A stretch of DNA of 8,578 nt from an uncultured Candidatus Melainabacteria bacterium (GTDB lineage Bacteria > Cyanobacteriota > Vampirovibrionia > Gastranaerophilales > Gastranaerophilaceae), in the NCBI GenBank assembly GCA_946622835.1, contig CAMOQI010000020.1, positions 1 to 8,578 of the forward strand, written 5' to 3'. Positions 1 through 5,128 of this stretch are shown here, one piece after another (the stretch's first letter is position 1; each line of letters starts with the position of its first letter). The translations under genes were made by a program, and so were the position numbers. The notes beneath the pieces were generated by a model that saw only the letters and a list, made by a program, of their open reading frames with translations, was not told the origin of the DNA and made no database searches.

Positions 1-1044
1 TTCTTTTTTAGGATATTGTTGCGAAATGTTAAAATCATTATTTACAAAATTCTCAATAGCTGCCTGTATTCCGACAGTTGCTTTCGGATTTAACCGCTCG
101 GGCAGGTTGTTATTTTGTATGAAATCATCTATTATATTAATGGGTTTAAAATCACTCTGTGATTTTTGACCTAAGGAACTGCCGGATTTAGCCCCTTCCA
201 GTCGAAGGCCAGCTTTGACCGGCGGTTCTTTTTTTATCATATAAAATTTTTGCTTTTTATCTTTATCTCTGGCAATTAAATATTTATATTCTTTATCTGA
301 CAATGTATGAAAATCACTTATATTTTTATCTTTTTTTGTTTTATACAAATCATTTGTTTCAAGATAATCAGATTTCTTAACTCTTTCTACTAAGTCCGGA
401 AAGTCTTTAATAGAACTACGATTTTTACTTATAGATTCATCCATACCTTTACGTCCAAAATGGATGTCACCTATAGATTTATGATTTATGTGAATATCCT
501 GTATGTAGTCTTTATAATATTTCTCTCCAAGTTTTCTTGTTTGCTTATAATTATCTCCGAATATTTCATCATCACTAAGATTTTTTAACCTTGAACCGGA
601 TATACTTTTTTGGGCATAACCGGTAATACCACCTAAAGCTCCACCGATTGCAGCTCCGCTTAGAGCATCTTGTGCTGCTGTTTTTAAAATATTTTCATCT
701 TCTACAAGTCCGCGGCCGGCACCATATACGGCACTGTCTATCGCGCCGCCGATTGTACTTGTGGCAATATCTTGAGATAATTTTCTTCCCATTGTTTTTG
801 TGATAGCTGCGGGAACAATTTTTTTAGCAATTTGCCCCGCAGCTCCGCCGACAGGCAACGCAGCGGAACCTATTTCTAAAGCAGCTCCCGTATATTGTTT
901 TGCCAATGTTTGGCTTAACTCTTTATCCAATTGTTTTTGATATATATCTCCAACATTTTTTATAATTGCCATTTTTTCTTCTCGGGTGTAGTTTCCGCGT
1001 TTTAATTCTTTTTCCAATTGTCTGAATAATTCATTTATATCCAT
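1..1044 (-). CDS. Glycine-zipper protein with a possible phage polyvalent/toxin-type (LPD3/PBECR-like) domain, partial
   Basis: This frame stays open for 348 codons from an ATG preceded by AAGGATAAAACT and runs off the left edge, so the C-terminus is missing. Residues 1-50 are charged and helical. Residues 52-145 are rich in Gly and Ala (GAAIGGALGGITG near 130-142), like glycine zippers in phage ejection proteins or membrane-inserting toxins. Residues 181-272 (IHINHKSIGDIHFGRKG, then FHTLSDKEYKYLIARD and KFYMIKKE) have the layout of the small alpha/beta domains (LPD3 or Barnase/EndoU/RelE-like) found in phage polyvalent proteins; this match is from memory. Being last in the visible operon and large fits a protein injected with the DNA. 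No signal peptide is seen. It could equally be an internal virion protein without enzyme activity. Confidence 0.6.
   Translation of the reverse strand, partial: MDINELFRQLEKELKRGNYTREEKMAIIKNVGDIYQKQLDKELSQTLAKQYTGAALEIGSAALPVGGAAGQIAKKIVPAAITKTMGRKLSQDIATSTIGGAIDSAVYGAGRGLVEDENILKTAAQDALSGAAIGGALGGITGYAQKSISGSRLKNLSDDEIFGDNYKQTRKLGEKYYKDYIQDIHINHKSIGDIHFGRKGMDESISKNRSSIKDFPDLVERVKKSDYLETNDLYKTKKDKNISDFHTLSDKEYKYLIARDKDKKQKFYMIKKEPPVKAGLRLEGAKSGSSLGQKSQSDFKPINIIDDFIQNNNLPERLNPKATVGIQAAIENFVNNDFNISQQYPKKE
198..222 (-). repeat. GC-rich inverted repeat inside the coding sequence
   Basis: Two 10-base arms (plus strand CCAGTCGAAG and CTTTGACCGG) flank a 5-base loop. On the minus-strand RNA they pair with one mismatch and one G-U wobble. 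The patch is clearly richer in G+C than the surrounding gene and is read in frame, as part of PPVKAGLRLEGAKSG (residues 274-288). It could be a structured RNA element, a small inserted palindromic repeat, or chance. Confidence 0.35.
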
Positions 1045-1058
1045 AGTTTTATCCTTGT

Positions 1059-1562
1059 TTATGTATAGTAACTTTTGTACAGTGCATAAATATCTATATC
1101 TTGCATTTTTCCAAGTCGTAATGTTGTATTTTTGAGGGTGGATTCGTATTTGAATCCGCAATCAGACAAAAGCTTTTTGACTCTGAAATTGTCAGGATAA
1201 ATATTTGCACATATCTTTTCCAAGCCTAATTCATCAAAGCATTTTTTTAAAAAAATCTTTGCGCTATATCGGGTAAAAATACCCCAAGCCTTTGGTATAA
1301 AACAGGTTGTTAATTCTGCTGAATATATTTTCTCCCTGTTTCCGACAAGGTTATCAAGATACACAAAGCCCATAAAGTTTTGTTTGTAGTCAGTAACTAT
1401 CCAAAAAAAAGGTGTTTTTGAACAGATATAATTTATGGCATTTTTTGTGTCGGAGAAATCGTCTTGAATAAATTTGATATACCTTGAGTATAGTTTTTTA
1501 ACCTCCGGTATATAGCGCAAAGCTCTTGGAATATGGTGTATAAGATTTATGAAATGGCACAT
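1059..1562 (-). CDS. GNAT-family acetyltransferase (phage-encoded)
   Basis: The 167-aa product has the C-terminal half of a RimJ/RimL-like GNAT (Acetyltransf_3 type). A long helix (SAKIFLKKCFDELGL, 100-114) is followed by the strand KICANIYPDNFRVKKLL, with the usual Asn-x-(R/A)-x-(K) helix, then CGFKYESTLKN, and a final strand with IDIYALYK. GNATs transfer acetyl from acetyl-CoA to an amine; the substrate is unknown. The acetyl-CoA loop, usually Q/RxxGxG/A, is degenerate here (PKAWGIFTRYS, 90-100), which may mean altered activity. The gene starts one base after the preceding stop (TAA-A-ATG) and has no clear ribosome binding site, so it is probably translated by coupling to the gene before it. 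Acetyltransferases of this size do turn up among podovirus structural genes, where their role is not settled. Confidence 0.8.
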   Translation of the reverse strand: MCHFINLIHHIPRALRYIPEVKKLYSRYIKFIQDDFSDTKNAINYICSKTPFFWIVTDYKQNFMGFVYLDNLVGNREKIYSAELTTCFIPKAWGIFTRYSAKIFLKKCFDELGLEKICANIYPDNFRVKKLLSDCGFKYESTLKNTTLRLGKMQDIDIYALYKSYYT

Positions 1563-1563
1563 T

Positions 1564-1917
1564 TTAAACTTTAACTTTTATGAATTTGACAAAATTATCC
1601 GCATTTACAAAAGAATTGGTCAATCCTTTCAAAAGTTTTTCTCTGTCGGAATTGTTTGAACCGAGATAACCTTCGGCTTGTATCCCGTTTATATATGAAC
1701 GGGTTTTGCTTTGTCTGTTTATTACTTCGTAGGTCGCAAATTTTGAAAATAAAAGTTGCGGTTCAACCGCTTTAATATCCGTTATATATTTGCCTTTTAG
1801 GTTGTCATTTCCGTCGGTTAAAAGTTTTTGAAAATCTTTTTCGGTTTTTTCCCGAATCATTTTTTCGTAGTTTTCGTCATTGAGTAACATTTCTTCTATT
1901 TTTTTATTTTCTTTCAT
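1564..1917 (-). CDS. Hypothetical phage protein, 117 aa
   Basis: I do not recognise this family. The N-terminal third is strongly charged and helical (KENKKIEEML, then YEKMIREKTEKDFQKLL). The C-terminal half looks like a small globular domain (FATYEVINRQSKTRSYINGI, then REKLLKGL, ending NFVKFIKVKV). There is no membrane segment or signal peptide. The ATG at 1917 is chosen because AAAGG sits 7 bases upstream. A TTG at 1932 in the same frame would add five residues, but it would place that AAAGG inside the gene and has no site of its own. It lies 18 bp after the terminase small subunit gene and one base before the GNAT gene, with which it is probably co-translated. Position suggests a minor virion or packaging accessory protein. 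Confidence 0.75.
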   Translation of the reverse strand: MKENKKIEEMLLNDENYEKMIREKTEKDFQKLLTDGNDNLKGKYITDIKAVEPQLLFSKFATYEVINRQSKTRSYINGIQAEGYLGSNNSDREKLLKGLTNSFVNADNFVKFIKVKV

Positions 1918-1935
1918 AGTTTTACCTTTCAATTG

Positions 1936-2370
1936 TTAAATTTTTTTATCATCAAGATTCGATATGGTTATAATTTTTGCTTCATGATTTTCCGTATTAT
2001 CTTTGTTCTGAGAAAATCCGAGATATTTGCATAACGCCTCCAGAGCTTTCAATCCGGCAGATGAATCTCTAAGTTTTTTCTTTCCGGTAGTAAGCCCTTC
2101 TTTATCCAGAATATCTTCTTGTTCCAGTGAAAATTCTGCGATTTGTAAAAGTTTCTGTATTACATAACCTTTTTGAACGTTTAGCGTTTTGATTTGAAGT
2201 TTTAGCTGGGATTTTATTTCGTGGATTATGTAATCTTTTTTTAACAATTCTGAAGAAAAACTTTTTAGATCTTTGGACTTGTAACCGGCTTTTTTTGCTG
2301 CGGCTTCACCGTCTAGAGTCTTTATATATTCGCATACGAACCTTTTTTGTTGTTGTGTTATCTGTTTCAT
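1936..2370 (-). CDS. Phage terminase small subunit (Terminase_2-like)
   Basis: The 144-aa product opens with the pattern of the Terminase_2 family: TQQQKRFVCEYIKTLDGEAAAKKAGY (about 5-30), a helix-turn-helix that recognises the packaging site, followed by SSELLKKDYIIHEIKSQL, the typical 'selLrkp.v...i' helix. A central helical region and an acidic to charged tail follow. The small subunit binds phage DNA and presents it to the large terminase ATPase/nuclease at the portal. Unusually, the next gene is not the large subunit; a 117-aa unknown and a GNAT follow instead. The ribosome binding site is weak (AACAAG before the ATG). A 128-bp gap with direct repeats lies upstream, so this gene may have its own control. 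Confidence 0.8.
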   Translation of the reverse strand: MKQITQQQKRFVCEYIKTLDGEAAAKKAGYKSKDLKSFSSELLKKDYIIHEIKSQLKLQIKTLNVQKGYVIQKLLQIAEFSLEQEDILDKEGLTTGKKKLRDSSAGLKALEALCKYLGFSQNKDNTENHEAKIITISNLDDKKI

Positions 2371-2386
2371 CTTGTTACATTTCTTA

Positions 2387-2418
2387 TAATAATTTGTAAT
2401 TTTTTCTAATAATTTGTA
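2387..2418 (-). repeat. Two 12-bp direct repeats upstream of the terminase small subunit gene
   Basis: TAATAATTTGTA (plus-strand reading) occurs at 2387-2398 and again at 2407-2418, 20 bases start to start, i.e. about two helical turns. They lie 17-48 bases upstream of the terminase start. The region is very AT-rich and contains weak -10-like hexamers on the minus strand, so the repeats could be an operator, a TerS/pac binding site, or simple low-complexity sequence. Confidence 0.4.
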
Positions 2419-2458
2419 TAATAAACATGCTATTTATATTTCGGCTAGTGTAAATCTT

Positions 2459-2490
2459 AACAGGGGGGAATGAAAACGACTTCCTGTTTT
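2459..2490. other. Imperfect stem-loop between the adaptor and terminase genes
   Basis: AACAGG (2459-2464) can pair with CCTGTT (2483-2488), with further AA/TT pairing across a bulge of four G. A run of T follows on the plus strand, so the terminator-like polarity is against the direction of the phage genes. No plus-strand gene upstream would need it. It is a modest structure and may be fortuitous. Confidence 0.25.
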
Positions 2491-2498
2491 TTTTATGT

Positions 2499-3137
2499 TT
2501 ACCGCCTGAAAATGTTTATGGATGGGGAATGTTTGAAAGCTGCGCAGGTTTTGGATTTGAGGTTTCTGAGTGCTTCATTGTACATGCCCTGCCAATAAGG
2601 AAATCTGAAATATTCAGTGTTTGCCTTTAATCTTAAGCATGCCCCATACACCAAAAGTGGTTCTGCATATGGCATGGGAATTAATGTTTTATCATTGGCA
2701 GCATCCATGTTTGTTTTTTCTATGCCTTCGTCATCTGTTGCGCAATTGTTTGTGTAATAAACAATATCTATAATTTTGTCTTCGTTAAATTTCGGCAAGA
2801 GTAATTTATCTCCAAAACTTGTATATGTGCGAGGTTTGGGATTATTTGACAAAAATGGTTCAATATTTTCACAAAAGTCATGCCTCACTCCTGCGACAAA
2901 CAAATATAAAATTCTTCCGTTGACGGTATTTGTAATTTCTGATGAGCCTGCACTTAGCAGCGTGCTTGTTTTTCTTAGCAGAAAATTCCAGCCTTCGGTT
3001 GAACATATTTCTTTGTTAATTATATTCAGAATGGTTTTTATTCGTTTATGGTCATTTTTAACAAGTTCTGAGTAGCTGTTTACTTGCTTGTAATTTAATT
3101 CAAGCAGACATTTATTTATAAGTTCTAAAAATTTCAT
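2499..3137 (-). CDS. Head-tail adaptor / tail accessory factor (P22 gp4 / T7 gp11-like)
   Basis: With the ATG at 3137 the product is 212 aa. AAAGGAG ends 6 bases before that start, whereas longer versions would begin inside the upstream hairpin. The N-terminal region (FLELINKCLLELNY, then HKRIKTILNIINKEICSTEGWNFLLRK, to about residue 56) is the helical pattern of podovirus adaptors, in which helices and a Trp-containing segment pack below the portal. A beta-rich middle (SEITNTVNGRILYL, then PRTYTSFGDKLLLP) and a C-terminal helix pair ending YNEALRNLKSK (about 156-196) also match. Length lies near T7 gp11 (196 aa) and above P22 gp4 (166 aa). The protein would extend the portal ring and receive the hub protein. 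The family call rests on layout and context, since sequences in this family diverge strongly. Confidence 0.7.
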   Translation of the reverse strand: MKFLELINKCLLELNYKQVNSYSELVKNDHKRIKTILNIINKEICSTEGWNFLLRKTSTLLSAGSSEITNTVNGRILYLFVAGVRHDFCENIEPFLSNNPKPRTYTSFGDKLLLPKFNEDKIIDIVYYTNNCATDDEGIEKTNMDAANDKTLIPMPYAEPLLVYGACLRLKANTEYFRFPYWQGMYNEALRNLKSKTCAAFKHSPSINIFRR

Positions 3138-3159
3138 TATATCTCCTTTAGTTTTCATA

Positions 3160-3193
3160 GTCCGAACAAGAAAGAAGACTTTCTTGTTCGGAC
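3160..3193 (-). promoter_or_regulatory. Perfect 15-bp stem-loop between scaffold and adaptor genes
   Basis: GTCCGAACAAGAAAG (3160-3174) and its exact reverse complement (3179-3193) enclose a 4-base loop. It lies 21 bases after the scaffold stop and just before the adaptor ribosome binding site. No T-run follows on the minus strand, so it is not a canonical intrinsic terminator. It may be an mRNA-stabilising or RNase III processing site, or a partial attenuator lowering expression downstream of coat and scaffold. Confidence 0.6.
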
Positions 3194-3214
3194 ACAACCA
3201 ACAGAATTTACCTG

Positions 3215-3874
3215 TTATTTAATAAGACCTTTTTTTAGTTGTGCCATAATGGCGTCTTCATTTCTGGTAAATTCTTTTCCGCTCATTTTGCCGATTTCCT
3301 CACGAGTAAATACCTTTGTTAAGTTACCGTCAGAAGCAGGATTTTGGGCATAAGCCGATAATTTGCTCTTGGCGATTGCGTTCTCGTCATTCAATGATTT
3401 TTCGTATTCGGATTTTTTCAAATAGTTATCCACTGCTGATTGTTCAAGAGCCTCAACAAGTTGGGCAACTTTTGCAATTTCATCTTTGTCCATATCAAAA
3501 CCTTTAATGTAGTTTAAGATATCGCCGCGACCGTTTGCTTCAAAAAATCCCGGACGCTCTTTGTTGAATAAATCCATAGGATCCGCTTCAAAAGTTTCCG
3601 GTTCTTCTTCCGGCACGTCAGGTGCGAATTGTAAATTTTGCTGCTGGGCAAGTTTGTAGTTGTTAATAAGTTGTGCTTTTTGTTGTAACTGATTATAAAG
3701 ATATTGTCCTTGATCTTTTGTGATAACGTTGTTTTGCACCAGCTCTTGAACTGTGTTTACATCTGCACCAATCAGCTGTTCCAGCTGATAAAATATATCT
3801 TTATAGCCTGTTTGGGGTTCTGTATCTGAACTCACGGCAAGCGATGAAATTAAATTTGTTGTGTTATTTTCCAT
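3215..3874 (-). CDS. Capsid scaffolding protein
   Basis: The 219-aa product is hydrophilic, Gln/Glu-rich and mostly helical, with a helical N-terminal half (about 25-80), an acidic Pro/Glu linker (DVPEEEPETFEADP, 86-99), a central helix and coiled-coil region (about 128-172), and a basic C-terminal helix. The end, VFTREEIGKMSGKEFTRN (188-205) followed by AIMAQLKKGLI, is the pattern I know from phage scaffolds ('ytr.eI.kMs..Ef..n...I...l..G.I'), where the C-terminal helix contacts the coat protein. It would guide procapsid assembly and then be released. The start is clear: AAAGGAG lies 7 bases upstream, inside the last codons of the preceding gene. Unusually it follows the coat gene, with a small gene between, rather than preceding it. 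Confidence 0.7.
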   Translation of the reverse strand: MENNTTNLISSLAVSSDTEPQTGYKDIFYQLEQLIGADVNTVQELVQNNVITKDQGQYLYNQLQQKAQLINNYKLAQQQNLQFAPDVPEEEPETFEADPMDLFNKERPGFFEANGRGDILNYIKGFDMDKDEIAKVAQLVEALEQSAVDNYLKKSEYEKSLNDENAIAKSKLSAYAQNPASDGNLTKVFTREEIGKMSGKEFTRNEDAIMAQLKKGLIK

Positions 3875-3876
3875 TT

Positions 3877-4128
3877 TTATTCTCCTTTATGGTCTGACAA
3901 AGACTGTTTCATTAGCTTTACGGATATTTCTACAACGTTGTCTATAAATCGGTATAGAAACATTGCAAGAATGTTTTTTACAAGATTTGAAAACGGCAGA
4001 TTTTTAACTATATATTCAATTGCGCGTTTTTTCTTTTCTTCCCCTCGTCCGGGGCCAAATTCCGCTTCCGCTACCAAAACAGCGTTTTTTGCCAATTCTT
4101 TTATCTGACTTTTTATATTTTTAAGCAT
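3877..4128 (-). CDS. Small holin-like protein (resembles the LLH holin family), lacking a clear membrane segment
   Basis: The 83-aa product reads KELAKNAVLVAEAEFGPGRG (about 10-29), then EEKKKRAIEYIVKNLPF, and near the end FIDNVVEISVKLMKQ. This resembles the conserved soluble part of LLH-type phage holins ('AV.aaEq....G..K...A...v', then 'IE.aV'). Those holins normally carry an N-terminal membrane helix, which is absent here. The only apolar stretch (LVKNILAMFLYRFIDNVVEI, about 49-68) contains Lys, Arg, Asp and Glu. It might be a peripheral lysis protein or an unrelated capsid-associated protein, which would fit its place between coat and scaffold. GGGAG 6 bases before the ATG supports the start. 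Two bases separate its stop from the scaffold start. Confidence 0.45.
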   Translation of the reverse strand: MLKNIKSQIKELAKNAVLVAEAEFGPGRGEEKKKRAIEYIVKNLPFSNLVKNILAMFLYRFIDNVVEISVKLMKQSLSDHKGE

Positions 4129-4139
4129 ATTTTTCTCCC

Positions 4140-4183
4140 AAAAAATTTAAATGTACTCCCACTCTCAAGGAATGAGAGTACAT
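4140..4183 (-). terminator. Probable leaky terminator after the major capsid gene
   Basis: Eight-base arms ATGTACTC and GAGTACAT (plus-strand 4151-4158 and 4176-4183) can pair, with an alternative shorter stem ACTCTC/GAGAGT inside. On the minus strand the stem is followed by TTTAAATTTTTT. It sits between the coat stop and the next ribosome binding site, where partial termination would leave more coat than downstream mRNA. Confidence 0.5.
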
Positions 4184-4194
4184 GTATTTAATAA

Positions 4195-5064
4195 TTAGCT
4201 GTTAGCATTTGCAGATGCTGAAACTATCATTTTTGCCAAAGCATTTGGTTGAACCGTTTTTGCTCCGTATAAATACAACCCTCTTACCAAATCAGAGAAG
4301 CTGTCTTTATCTCTGAGACTTTCGATTTTAGAAAGTTGAGAAGCAAAAGTGATTGCATCGTTTGTTCCTGCTAATACGTAGTATTTTCCGTCGACTGCAG
4401 TAAGGTTTGTGCTTACTAAAACATCCATACCTGCTATTCTGCCGATAGAACCTTCTCTTAAAGTTTCATCCGCTACATTATATGCAGAGATAAATTCAGG
4501 TGATTGAAGTAAATATGCTTCAATATTCGGGTTAATTACAACCCAAGGTCTTGTGCCTGAATTTACTGCATCAGAGTTTTTGAGTGCAAGTGCTAAATTA
4601 ACAAAATTTTCATAAATTGTTGATTTACTTAATGTAACCGGCGTATCCTCAGAACCAACCGTATTTGCGTTTGTTACATTTGTGTGCATTCCAAGTAAAA
4701 ATGCGTCTTGGACTTCTTCAATTGCTTTTTTCGCACTTGATAAATGGGCTTCCATAATATCTGTGTTGGCTTGTGCTTGAGAAACATCGTCTATTTTGAA
4801 TGCAAAGAATTTCTTTTGATCTATAACTAAATCTTGTGATGTCGGGGTAAGTGCACTATAAGTTATATCATTTGATGTTAAAGTAGATACAGAAACGTTG
4901 GCAGGGGTAATAATTTTAACGGTGTCGCCTTGATTTTTGATTTCGCCTTCCCAATTTCTGTTCACGCATTGAAGCATAACACAATTTTTTTCTAATAATT
5001 GGTTCAGTTTTTGACTCCAAATTTGCGGGATAAAAGCTGAATAAGAAGATTGTTGATCTGTCAT
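4195..5064 (-). CDS. Major capsid (coat) protein, HK97 fold
   Basis: The 289-aa product looks like a short P22-coat-type HK97-fold protein. The N-terminal part, FIPQIWSQKLNQLLEKNCVM (11-30), then VNRNWEGEIKNQGDTVKI (34-51), is the familiar 'fiPeiwa..ll..l.k.lv....v....egei...GdTV.ip' block. DLVIDQKKFFAFKIDDVSQAQAN (78-100) forms the strand and start of the long spine helix, and DAFLLGM (120-126) closes that helix. The A-domain follows, with PWVVINPNIEAYLLQSPEF (173-191), GSIGRIAGMDVLVSTNL (205-221) and the closing strand GLYLYGAKTVQPNALAKM. It would form the icosahedral shell with the scaffold two genes on. AAGGA lies 7 bases before the ATG. The 64-bp gap upstream and the hairpin downstream allow it separate expression control. 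Confidence 0.85.
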   Translation of the reverse strand: MTDQQSSYSAFIPQIWSQKLNQLLEKNCVMLQCVNRNWEGEIKNQGDTVKIITPANVSVSTLTSNDITYSALTPTSQDLVIDQKKFFAFKIDDVSQAQANTDIMEAHLSSAKKAIEEVQDAFLLGMHTNVTNANTVGSEDTPVTLSKSTIYENFVNLALALKNSDAVNSGTRPWVVINPNIEAYLLQSPEFISAYNVADETLREGSIGRIAGMDVLVSTNLTAVDGKYYVLAGTNDAITFASQLSKIESLRDKDSFSDLVRGLYLYGAKTVQPNALAKMIVSASANANS

Positions 5065-5128
5065 TTTTTTGTCCTTTCCTTTTCATGACTGTTTTACATA
5101 TAAGAGCGGTTGGTTGTTATAATTTTGT

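Noticed and set aside
2776..3075. Plus-strand 99-codon open frame
   Set aside because: It lies fully antisense to the adaptor gene, which has a strong ribosome binding site and fits the operon.
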